A DNA stretch of 10,302 nt, from NCBI GenBank assembly GCA_018400625.1, contig JAGYMJ010000151.1, positions 1 to 10,302 on the forward strand. Reading direction: 5' to 3'. Of the stretch, positions 1 to 5,450 are shown piece after piece; positions within the stretch are counted from its first letter, which is position 1, and each line of letters opens with the position of its first letter. The position numbers were made by a program, and so were the translations under genes. This stretch comes from Planctomycetota bacterium. Its GTDB lineage: Bacteria; Planctomycetota; Brocadiia; SM23-32. Below the pieces are notes generated by a model that saw only the letters and a program-made list of their open reading frames with translations, did no database searches and was not told the origin of the DNA.

Positions 1-1
1 C

Positions 2-478
2 ACGCAGTTTCTGCGCGAGGCGCGGGAATTGCTTCATCGCAACGGCAAGGAACTCGGCGTCCATATACTCGGACTATTTTTCCGCCATGACGACCGTGCG
101 CCTGACAGCACCCCTTACCCGCGCAATATCGAGTGGCAGTGGAAAAGATGGATCAACGAACTGGCCGACTATGTGGAATTCCAGGGCGCCAACAAATTGC
201 GCCCTGAAAACAATAAAGCGGTGACCGATCGTATCGGGCTGGCCGCGCGTGAAGCCGGCATACCTTTCATCTGTCGATGCACTCACGGAAAAACCGTCCA
301 TTTCGATGGGCCTTACCCCATTTTGGAGCGGGAAATGGACTATATCCGCCACCACCCGGATGTGGCAGCATACAACCTCTACGAAACCGCCAATTTCGGC
401 CGTATCAATGACAAAGACGAGTGGGAAGGCAGCTCCGCTATGGCCGACCTCGTCGAGTCGCGGTGGTGGGGACGCTGA
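2..478 (+). CDS. Glycoside-hydrolase-like (GHL10/TIM-barrel type) protein, 3' part, probably frameshifted
   Basis: The frame is open from the first bases of the window (T-Q-F-L-R-E-A-R-E-L-L...), so the real start lies upstream; the TTG at 29 is internal. About 158 residues are visible. They alternate helix-like and strand-like segments (LGVHILGLFFRHDD, GIPFICRCTHGKTVHFDG, HPDVAAYNLYETANFGRIND), as in late strands of a TIM barrel, and the Y-E-T-A-N segment could carry an active-site acid. I infer a putative family-10-like glycosidase of the kind common beside pilin-like genes in Lentisphaerae; no motif proves it. The reading ends at TGA 476-478 directly after VESRWWGR. Just beyond, another frame (roughly 455-630, with YLYRNGVYLAHEFVHEWP) reads like protein, and the piece at 570-1070 reads like the missing C-terminal domain. 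I therefore think this is the front part of one broken gene. Alternatively it ends here genuinely with a separate short gene behind it. Confidence 0.55.
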   Translation, partial: TQFLREARELLHRNGKELGVHILGLFFRHDDRAPDSTPYPRNIEWQWKRWINELADYVEFQGANKLRPENNKAVTDRIGLAAREAGIPFICRCTHGKTVHFDGPYPILEREMDYIRHHPDVAAYNLYETANFGRINDKDEWEGSSAMADLVESRWWGR

Positions 479-569
479 AAAATGCCGTGCGGCGACCGGT
501 AAGTCCCCATTTAACAATGCCCTATCTTTACCGGAATGGAGTATATTTAGCGCATGAATTCGTACATGA

Positions 570-1070
570 ATGGCCCGTCTTAACCGAGAAGGAGAGGAAC
601 CCAATATTTACATTCCAGGGGTTTTCGCGCTGCGTCGGTTCGAACGCTATTGGAGCTGGCATCTGAGCTGGATGCACTTTCCGATGAGCTTCCCCGAGAC
701 GCCGGAAGTGCTCGGTTTTACGGCGTCCGGCGACGGCACACGCGTCCAGGGAGATGGTATTCTTGCCAACGCGGGATACACGGAACGTCAGGGTTATTGG
801 TTCCGGGTGCCCGAGGATGTGGAGGAGTTCTGGATCGAGTTCAGGGAAAATCGCGCTGTCAATCGCGTGTCGGTCTGGAACCCGGACGGAGAGCGCGTCT
901 GGGACCGGGCGTATCCCGCCGGTGAGCGGCCGTCCAGGACGGTGATCGAGGTGCCTGCCGGGCAGCGCGGCGGTTTGTGGCGTGCCAGTGGCGGGAGCTT
1001 CATCCTTGATCCGAAGATCCCGCCCTATTTCTCGGTCAGACCGGAGGAATGGTTCGATCCCGGCCGTTGA
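570..1070 (+). CDS. C-terminal beta-sandwich piece of the broken upstream hydrolase-like gene
   Basis: 166 residues from ATG 570; the same frame has a stop at 567-569, so no earlier start is possible. No Shine-Dalgarno precedes this ATG, unlike every intact gene here, which argues that it is a fragment and not an independent gene. The sequence is rich in aromatic and beta-strand-like segments (GYWFRVPEDVEEFWIEF, VSVWNPDGERVWDR, SRTVIEVPAG, GLWRASGGSFILD) and ends PPYFSVRPEEWF. This resembles a C-terminal beta-sandwich accessory domain as found behind glycosidase-like barrels. There is no signal peptide. Reading from 2-478 through the intermediate frame into this one needs two one-base insertions. 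One could fall in the GGGGTTTT run near 618-625, where an added base would turn the intermediate frame into FQGVFALRRF. Function unknown on its own. Confidence 0.5.
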   Translation: MARLNREGEEPNIYIPGVFALRRFERYWSWHLSWMHFPMSFPETPEVLGFTASGDGTRVQGDGILANAGYTERQGYWFRVPEDVEEFWIEFRENRAVNRVSVWNPDGERVWDRAYPAGERPSRTVIEVPAGQRGGLWRASGGSFILDPKIPPYFSVRPEEWFDPGR

Positions 1071-1133
1071 ATCCGGCAGCTTGTTGGGCGCCTCAATCTC
1101 GGCGGGCGGCGCGCCAAACACAATTTTCGGAGT

Positions 1134-1155
1134 GCGGCACGATAAGTGCCGCTTT
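1134..1155 (+). terminator. Possible intrinsic terminator hairpin
   Basis: GCGGCAC (1134-1140) and GTGCCGC (1146-1152) form a perfect 7-bp GC-rich stem around a GATAA loop, followed by only three T. It lies 64 nt behind the stop of the hydrolase-like gene and 11 nt before the prepilin fragment's ATG. The short T tract makes it a weak call; it could also be a leader hairpin of the pilin gene. Confidence 0.35.
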
Positions 1156-1165
1156 CAAATGGAAC

Positions 1166-1274
1166 ATGGACAGAGTCCCAAATCAAGACATTCAACATTC
1201 GAGCCCAACGAGTAAGAAGGTAGAAAGTTGGCTTGAAGGAAGACGGAAAGCGGGGGAGTTCACGTTAATCGAGT
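1166..1274 (+). pseudogene. 5' fragment of a prepilin-like (type II pseudopilin/DUF1559-type) gene, interrupted by a group II intron
   Basis: From ATG 1166 the frame gives 36 residues: a charged leader (ending LEGRRKAGE) and then FTLIE, the start of the prepilin peptidase recognition motif. Mature pilin-like proteins would continue L-L-V-V-I-A-I-I. Here the next codons are TGT GTG CCC GGA TAA, so the open frame runs only to 1288 and the hydrophobic helix is lost. The DNA up to 1274 matches the intact copies at 2244 and 9926 (ACGTTAATCGAGT), and the departure coincides exactly with a group II intron 5' consensus. The rest of the gene is nowhere downstream in this window. A variant start at ATG 1159 is in another frame and can be ignored. 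No convincing Shine-Dalgarno or promoter is visible. The fragment cannot make a functional pilin. Confidence 0.75.
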
Positions 1275-1680
1275 GTGTGCCCGGATAAGGCCGGGTAAGC
1301 TTGCTGTGTGAGATGTCACAGCCGTGCCAATTTTTCATTTCAGGCACGTAGTCTGACTGCCGGAGGCATGGAACCAACGAAAAGGGGAGTCTCGCCGAGG
1401 CGCAGTGACAAAGTCCGCGAGATGGGAAACCGCGCCGGAGTAAGCGCGGGGACTTAAGGCCAGTCGGAGCGGCGAGACGAATGCGCAGGCCGTAGGATAA
1501 CGAACAATTGCAGGTATCGCAGGAGGTAACCCGACGGGTATTGCTGGCAGAGTCGGGGTATTCAGGTTGACGCCCCTTTGTTCGATGGGGGAAGTCCGAA
1601 GCGGGTGGTAAAGCGTCCGAGAGCAATGAACAACAAAGGAACATTTGATGAATACAGACGCCCCAAGCTGGCGTATGAGG
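1275..1680 (+). mobile_element. Group II intron, truncated 5' part (domain I and start of the intron ORF)
   Basis: The stretch begins GTGTGCCCGGATAAGG, matching the bacterial group II 5' consensus GUGYG and closely resembling, from memory, the start of the lactococcal intron Ll.LtrB (GUGCGCCCGGAUAGGG). The following 370 nt are purine-rich and GA-rich with many short stems, as expected of ribozyme domain I. A hairpin CCCC-UUUGUUCGAU-GGGG (1573-1590) holds a loop whose GUUCGAU (1580-1586) can pair with exon AUCGAGU (1268-1274). UAACG (1498-1502) pairs with exon CGUUA (1263-1267). These fit EBS1/IBS1 and EBS2/IBS2, and argue for a IIA/IIB-type rather than IIC-type intron. I see no domain V-like hairpin, no RT motifs and no 3' junction, so the copy is dead. 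The right end (about 1670-1690) is estimated from where the intron ORF loses sense. Confidence 0.75.
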
Positions 1681-1782
1681 TCGTCAAAAAATGGTTTAAG
1701 TGTTTTGGGCCGCGTGCCGTCCCCTGTCGGGGACTCTTGCGTGGGCGGGGCTTTCGTTTCCACGGGTTCCACCCGTGGCTAA
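1648..1782 (+). pseudogene. Remnant of the intron-encoded reverse transcriptase start
   Basis: ATG 1648 follows an AAAGGA ribosome-binding-like sequence at 1636-1641 and opens a frame starting MNTDAPSWRM. From memory, many bacterial group II intron-encoded proteins begin with a similar MNT-x-AP...W motif, and the position, after domain I of the intron, is where such an ORF is expected. After about ten residues the similarity ends. The frame runs through hairpin repeats to TAA 1780-1782, only 44 codons in all. No reverse transcriptase, maturase or endonuclease motif follows. I read it as a truncated start codon region joined to unrelated DNA. Confidence 0.4.
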
Positions 1783-1875
1783 TCACATTCCATCCCCTGG
1801 ACGGGGATTCTTTTGTTCCTGACGAAGACTCTTGGCTCGGGAGGAATCTCGTTGGCATGGTTCCACCCGTGGCGA
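1719..1875. repeat. Cluster of short hairpin repeats, two alternating types
   Basis: This noncoding stretch has GTCCCC-TGTC-GGGGAC (1719-1734), CCACGGGT-TCC-ACCCGTGG (1760-1778) and ATCCCC-TGGAC-GGGGAT (1792-1808). A partial second copy of the second type, GGTTCCACCCGTGGCGAAG, spans about 1858-1876. The two CCCC/GGGG hairpins are each followed by a similar (A/G)ACTCTT or ATTCTT tail. The alternation suggests a small dispersed repeat family. Open frames here (for example 1578-1934) look like chance: they run through the hairpins and have no ribosome-binding site. Confidence 0.6.
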
Positions 1876-1968
1876 AGAACATGTCATTCGCTCACGGGGG
1901 TTCTTCTTTATTTTATCTCTACCGGCACACTTAACCGAGAAGAACCTTATCGGCCGGCGTTAATTCGC

Positions 1969-2030
1969 TATCCTGAAAATCCCGTCAATCCCGTCTGATT
2001 TTTGACAGGATGAACAGGATAAACAGGATA
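1969..2030. repeat. 9-bp ACAGGATRA tandem repeat in an imperfect 27-nt inverted repeat
   Basis: Three units ACAGGATGA, ACAGGATAA, ACAGGATAT lie head to tail at 2005-2031. The reverse complement of the left arm 1969-1995 (ATCCTGAAAATCCCGTC...) matches the right arm 2004-2030 at 20 of 27 positions, around an 8-nt loop TGATTTTT. It could fold as an RNA hairpin. Similar ATCCTGT/ACAGGAT arrays are, from memory, scattered intergenically in many unrelated bacteria. Function unknown. Confidence 0.6.
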
Positions 2031-2060
2031 TTATTTTAGGAAAAGTCAATATTCGTCATC

Positions 2061-2108
2061 AAAAAGTCAATGATTGGCATAGACATGGTTGTTGGAGCAT
2101 GTTATAAT
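2061..2108 (+). promoter_or_regulatory. Promoter of the 2244 prepilin-like gene with upstream AAAAAGTCAAT box
   Basis: TAGACA (2080-2085), a 17-nt spacer and TATAAT (2103-2108) make a good sigma-70-type promoter; TG at 2100-2101 could also act as an extended -10. An AAAAAGTCAAT box lies at 2061-2071, 42 nt upstream of the -10 start, and a second, AAAAGTCAATATT, at 2041-2053. The promoter of the 9926 prepilin gene has the same box at the same distance. Transcription would start near 2115 and give a leader of about 130 nt. Confidence 0.65.
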
Positions 2109-2120
2109 AGAGAATTGAAT

Positions 2121-2212
2121 GTAAGTCCTCAGTGGACGTAAATCCTCAGTGAACCCCGTTGTTCCTCCACCGGTACAGGGCACGGTGGTGGTGAGTTGAC
2201 GGGGTTCACTGA
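2121..2212. repeat. Palindromic element with 14-bp terminal inverted repeats in the pilin leader (repeat copy 1)
   Basis: TCAGTGAACCCCGT (2146-2159) and ACGGGGTTCACTGA (2199-2212) are perfect inverted repeats bounding 67 nt. Inside is CCACCG-N10-CGGTGG (2167-2188), the palindrome shared with 3211-3232 and 3337-3358. Just upstream a direct repeat GTAAGTCCTCAGTG (2121-2134) / GTAAATCCTCAGTG (2138-2151) overlaps the left arm. The 9926 pilin gene has a leader of only about 55 nt without this element, so it looks inserted. In RNA it would form a long two-part hairpin before the ribosome-binding site at 2232. Confidence 0.7.
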
Positions 2213-2243
2213 ATAATTACACCCTTTTTATGGAGTCAGTAAC

Positions 2244-2681
2244 ATGAAAAAAGCAATGTTTAAGAAGAAGAAAGGTGGGAAATTTACGTTAATCGAGTTG
2301 CTGGTTGTGATAGCGATCATAGCCATTCTTGCGGCGATGCTGATGCCGGCGCTCGGTCGGGCACGGACGGCGGCCTATCGCACGGCAAGCGTCTCGAATG
2401 TGCGGCAGCTTGCCACCATAATGCATTTCTATGCCAACGATTACGGTGACAGCCTGCCTTTTGCGGGTTATTATAGAAAGGAATATGAGGAAGGTTGGCC
2501 GGGGCGTTATTACCCTTTTCATAGCTGGAGTGTTAATTTGGTGCGTTTAGGCTATATTCCAGGGTCTGCAACTGATCCTCAAACGATTCTATGGAGCCCC
2601 GCCAGAAATATACCGGAGGGAGAGCATACCTGGGCTTTACAGAACAGAGTTGCCCCGGCTACGGTCTTAATACCGGTGTAA
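2244..2681 (+). CDS. Prepilin-like (type II pseudopilin-type) protein, N-terminal part, frameshifted
   Basis: ATG 2244 follows GGAG (2232-2235) with an 8-nt spacer. Residues 1-13 are a lysine-rich leader ([13 protein letters not shown]), then [16 protein letters not shown] (14-29), the type IV prepilin cleavage/N-methylation motif with the conserved Glu at +5. The helix continues [14 protein letters not shown]. Prepilin peptidase would cut before Phe14 and the protein would sit in the inner membrane or a pseudopilus-like fibre. Residues 34-80 are nearly identical to the 9926 gene ([11 protein letters not shown]...DYGDSLPFA). After about residue 128 (HTWAL) this frame loses sense and stops at TAA 2679-2681, while the frame opening after 2575 continues with family-like sequence to 3169. 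The intact protein would be about 308 residues, usual for this family. So this is the front of one gene carrying a one-base deletion, probably between 2626 and 2660. Role beyond surface/secretion-type pseudopilin is not known. Confidence 0.85.
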   Translation: MKKAMFKKKKGGKFTLIELLVVIAIIAILAAMLMPALGRARTAAYRTASVSNVRQLATIMHFYANDYGDSLPFAGYYRKEYEEGWPGRYYPFHSWSVNLVRLGYIPGSATDPQTILWSPARNIPEGEHTWALQNRVAPATVLIPV

Positions 2682-3169
2682 CGGGAAACGAATGGGATTA
2701 CAGAGAGAAACAAGACCCCGGCACTGATAAACCACTCAGGTTGGGACAGGGGGAGGCGCCACCGGGCTGGGCAATGGTTCTTTTAGCGGAAAGCATGAAT
2801 AAGGAAAGCACGGGTACTTATTACAGGTTATATGGTAAGAAAGCGATTTCGCCGGAAAGGCCCTCTAAATATACCAGTCATGCTGATAGTGGCCTGTACA
2901 ATTACGATGGAGGGATCGTGCGATCTTATGTCGATGGGCGGGCCCACGCCGGTGCGGCTAACGTTCAAGAAAACCAAAGAAAGCCGGACCCTGATAAGCT
3001 CTATTGGGATGTGAATTCTGATCACGAGAATGTTGCCTTTACCGAAGGCCCCCATGCGGGTGTTTGGAATTTCAGCAGTCACGTATGGGTTCGGTCTTTA
3101 CCGCCCTGGTTCATCTGGTGGAATAGTACCAGATCTGATGCTCACCCCTGGAGGATGCAGTGGGATTAG
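2591..3169 (+). CDS. C-terminal part of the frameshifted prepilin-like protein
   Basis: This frame overlaps the end of the previous one. The ATG at 2591 is almost certainly not a real start: it lacks a ribosome-binding site, and residues before [10 protein letters not shown] (about residue 20) are read out of the correct frame. From there on the sequence looks like the variable globular domain of Lentisphaerae pilin-like proteins: [25 protein letters not shown], then [23 protein letters not shown], reminiscent of the histidine...DG region at the C-terminus of DUF1559-type proteins (usually HSGG...FADGH). It ends with an aromatic-rich tail ([15 protein letters not shown]). Adding one base near 2626-2660 fuses both parts into one protein of about 308 residues. 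Either the gene is decayed or the base is missing from the assembly. Confidence 0.6.
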   Translation: MEPRQKYTGGRAYLGFTEQSCPGYGLNTGVTGNEWDYREKQDPGTDKPLRLGQGEAPPGWAMVLLAESMNKESTGTYYRLYGKKAISPERPSKYTSHADSGLYNYDGGIVRSYVDGRAHAGAANVQENQRKPDPDKLYWDVNSDHENVAFTEGPHAGVWNFSSHVWVRSLPPWFIWWNSTRSDAHPWRMQWD

Positions 3170-3181
3170 CTCTAAACCTGA

Positions 3182-3249
3182 TGCTTAATTGCACAGTTCC
3201 GTTGGCATCCCCACCGTGCCTTGTGCCGGTGGAATGATGATTAAGCACT
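3182..3249. repeat. Palindromic repeat copy 2 (reverse orientation)
   Basis: CCACCG-N10-CGGTGG lies at 3211-3232, in reverse orientation to copies 1 and 3. It is bounded by TGCTTAAT (3182-3189) and ATTAAGCA (3240-3247), an 8-bp outer inverted repeat. The segment 3211-3249 matches the reverse complement of 3320-3358 at 35 of 39 positions. Confidence 0.65.
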
Positions 3250-3272
3250 ATGTGTCTAAAACTGCAACTGTA

Positions 3273-3294
3273 GCCGTTCATCCGGATGAACGGC
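3273..3294. repeat. Perfect 22-nt palindrome
   Basis: GCCGTTCATCC followed immediately by its exact reverse complement GGATGAACGGC. It lies in the spacer between repeat copies 2 and 3. As DNA it could be an operator-like dyad; as RNA a short hairpin with a CCGG tip. It lies about 205 nt before the DUF4838 start. Confidence 0.6.
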
Positions 3295-3319
3295 GGAGGG
3301 CAGAGTGAGAATTGCTCGT

Positions 3320-3391
3320 AGTGCTTAATCATCAACCCACCGGCACAGGGCTCGGTGGTGATAAAACGACGCACTCCACTGAATACTTACC
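3320..3391. repeat. Palindromic repeat copy 3, upstream of the DUF4838 gene
   Basis: AGTGCTTAATCATCA (3320-3334) is followed by CCACCG-N10-CGGTGG (3337-3358), then CACTGAATACTTAC at 3378-3391. Copy 1 ends with the very similar CACTGAATAATTAC (2207-2220), so copies 1 and 3 share both the central palindrome and a 3' flank and both lie upstream of a gene. Copies 2 and 3 face each other across about 70 nt. Confidence 0.65.
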
Positions 3392-3402
3392 TTCAGTGAT
3401 TA

Positions 3403-3429
3403 TTTACACATCAGTGTTAATGGTAATAT
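3403..3429 (+). promoter_or_regulatory. Weak candidate promoter of the DUF4838 operon
   Basis: TTTACA (3403-3408) and TAATAT (3424-3429) with a short 15-nt spacer; TG at 3421-3422 gives an extended -10 arrangement. It lies about 70 nt before the ATG at 3498 and is the best candidate in an AT-rich stretch, but the spacing is poor. Confidence 0.3.
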
Positions 3430-3497
3430 GGAAAGTTATGGATGCGGGTATTTTTAGCTTTTTCTTTAAGTTGTTACTTTTTAAAGAGGTAAGTTAT

Positions 3498-5426
3498 ATG
3501 CGAAACGTAATATTTGCTGTGACTTTATTGGTTGGTATGATGTTCTCCTTAAATTCCCAGGGAGAAATTCTCGAGATTGTGAAGGATGGCGAGAGTCTCG
3601 CGCCGATCGTTGTTTTTGAAGATGCACCCCCTATGACTGCCCGAGCGGCACGGGAGCTGGCCGAATATATCGGGAAGACAAGCGGTGCGCGCCCCGATGT
3701 GATCGAGGGCGCACCCGATCCGATCCCCGAAAGCGCCATCTGGGTGGGCCACCAGCCGGTTCTGGATGAACTGTTCCCCGAACTCGATTTCGACTTCGAG
3801 CACCCCGAGGAAATCCTCATCGCGACCAATGAGCATCACCTCGTTATCGCCGGCCGGGATCGCTGGGACCCTGATCATCTGCAGGTTCAGCTTGGGCGCC
3901 GCAAGATCAACGGGGTGCAGCAGGAATACGGTACCGTGAACGCGGTGTACACCTTCCTCCAGGACCACCTGGGCGTGCGGTGGCTGTGGCCCGGCGAGCT
4001 GGGTGAGGATGTTCTGGAACAGTCCACCATCGCCTTCGAGCCGTTCGAGTACCGCTATCACCCGCAATTCCGTGCCCGCGCCGGCGTGTTTTACATTTAC
4101 ATGCTGCACAGGCAGTTGGATGGGCACGAATGGACCCGTTACCAGCGGCTGCAGTTGGACTCGCTCTTCTTCGAACCGGGGCATCCGTTCACCGATTGGT
4201 GGGAGCGGTTCCACGAGACCCATCCGGAGTACTTCGCGCAGCAGCCGGACGGCACCCGCGGCGGCGGTGAAAAGCCGTGGCCGTCCGCGCATATGGTCAA
4301 GATATGCAAGTCCAACCCCGCGGTCTGGGAGCAATGGCTCGATGATGTGGAAAGCGAACTGGAACGCAATCCCCATCGACGAACATTCGCGGCGAACGCC
4401 AATGACGGCTGGCGGGAGGGATACTGTGTCTGCCCAAACTGCCTTGCCTGGGATCATCCTGATGGAGAGATTTTTCGCTATGGTTGGAAGGGATTAAGCC
4501 AGGAGTATGTGGCCATGTCCGACCGCCAGATCACCTTCGCCAATACCCTGGCGCGTCAACTCAGCGAGCGCTTTCCCGACCGCGATGATCTTTTCGTGAC
4601 CGCTATGGCCTACGGCGTGTCGCGTTCGGCACCGGTGGAGGCGACGCCCGAGGACAACGTGATCGTCTCCGGAGTATGGAGTTTTCATAACCGTCCCGAC
4701 GAAAAGCACCGTGAATGGCTCGTCCGGTGGAGTGAGATCGCGCCCCACCTCGCCTGGCGCCCGAACGTGAGCTCCCGTGCGGGCTGGCACATCGGCCTGC
4801 CCAACGTGGCGCCGCGCCGTGTCATCGAGGATATGCGGTTCGCCGCCGACCACAACGTGATCGGGGTTTTCATTGACTCGATCTATGGTCACTGGGCAAA
4901 CCAGGGGCCGCATTACTACATGCTGGCGCAGATGGCCTGGAATCCCTACGCCGACGGCGAAGCGATCCTCGAGGACTACTATCAACGCGCGTTCGGCCCG
5001 GCCGTAGAGACGATGACCGATTACTGGGAGTTGATAGAGAGGGAAGCGGATAAGATCAAGTTCGAGGGCAAAAACGAACGGGAAGTGTGGAACCAGGAGT
5101 TTTTCGAGGACGCCTACGCCCGCCTCGACCGGGCGGCCGAAGAGGCCGGCACCGGGGGAAAGGATATCTATGCCGAGCGCGTCGCTTTCGTGCGCGCCGG
5201 GCTGGACTACCTGCGCATGCTCAGGGACATGGAGACCCTCATTGACCGGCTGGCCGAGTCCGACGGGCAGGATGCCGAGGCCATGGCGGCCGCGAAATCC
5301 CACTGGGCGGAGACCTGGGAAGAAATTCAACGGTTCCACACCGAGTTTCCCCCGGCGCTCCAGCGCAGCTATATCCAACCCCAATGGCGCCGTTTGAAGA
5401 AATATAACCCCGACCAGTTCAATTGA
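3498..5426 (+). CDS. Secreted DUF4838-family glycan-active protein (alpha-glucuronidase-like N-terminal domain)
   Basis: 642 residues from ATG 3498, chosen because AGAGG (3485-3489) sits 8 nt upstream and a signal peptide follows directly (MRNVIFAVTLLVGMMFSLNS); the frame is open up to 3312 but that part lacks a ribosome-binding site. After the signal, residues about 25-180 resemble the alpha/beta domain seen at the N-terminus of GH67 glucuronidases and DUF4838 proteins: LAEYIGKTSGA (54-64), and YGTVNAVYTFLQDHLGVRWLWPGE (144-167, family signature GT-x-x-AVY-FL-x-x-LGVRW-x-x-PGE). A TIM-barrel-like DUF4838 region follows, with ANDGWREGYCVCPNC (301-315); Cys310, 312 and 315 match the NDG...C-x-C-x-x-C signature. 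A helical C-terminal part (about 520-642) closes it. It is the first of four co-directional genes, 24 nt before the rhamnosidase. I expect a periplasmic or outer-surface glycan-binding or hydrolysing role; no activity is firmly established for DUF4838. Confidence 0.85.
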   Translation: MRNVIFAVTLLVGMMFSLNSQGEILEIVKDGESLAPIVVFEDAPPMTARAARELAEYIGKTSGARPDVIEGAPDPIPESAIWVGHQPVLDELFPELDFDFEHPEEILIATNEHHLVIAGRDRWDPDHLQVQLGRRKINGVQQEYGTVNAVYTFLQDHLGVRWLWPGELGEDVLEQSTIAFEPFEYRYHPQFRARAGVFYIYMLHRQLDGHEWTRYQRLQLDSLFFEPGHPFTDWWERFHETHPEYFAQQPDGTRGGGEKPWPSAHMVKICKSNPAVWEQWLDDVESELERNPHRRTFAANANDGWREGYCVCPNCLAWDHPDGEIFRYGWKGLSQEYVAMSDRQITFANTLARQLSERFPDRDDLFVTAMAYGVSRSAPVEATPEDNVIVSGVWSFHNRPDEKHREWLVRWSEIAPHLAWRPNVSSRAGWHIGLPNVAPRRVIEDMRFAADHNVIGVFIDSIYGHWANQGPHYYMLAQMAWNPYADGEAILEDYYQRAFGPAVETMTDYWELIEREADKIKFEGKNEREVWNQEFFEDAYARLDRAAEEAGTGGKDIYAERVAFVRAGLDYLRMLRDMETLIDRLAESDGQDAEAMAAAKSHWAETWEEIQRFHTEFPPALQRSYIQPQWRRLKKYNPDQFN

Positions 5427-5450
5427 TATGTCACTTATTAAGAGGATAAT

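Noticed and set aside
1275..1690. Structured GA-rich region as a riboswitch or RNase P-type RNA
   Set aside because: The 5' GUGUG start, the EBS-like loops complementary to the flanking exon and the ORF start fit a group II intron; no known riboswitch core is recognisable.
1578..1934. 118-codon plus-strand frame, and the minus-strand frames over the same stretch
   Set aside because: They run through intron domain I and the hairpin repeats. The proteins are low in sense and have no ribosome-binding site.
2167..3358. Three similar palindromic repeats as a CRISPR array
   Set aside because: Spacing is irregular (about 1 kb and 126 nt), orientation alternates, there are no uniform spacers and no cas genes.
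3312..3497. 62-codon upstream extension of the DUF4838 frame
   Set aside because: It starts at TTG inside a palindromic repeat and would place the signal peptide in the middle of the protein; ATG 3498 has a good ribosome-binding site.
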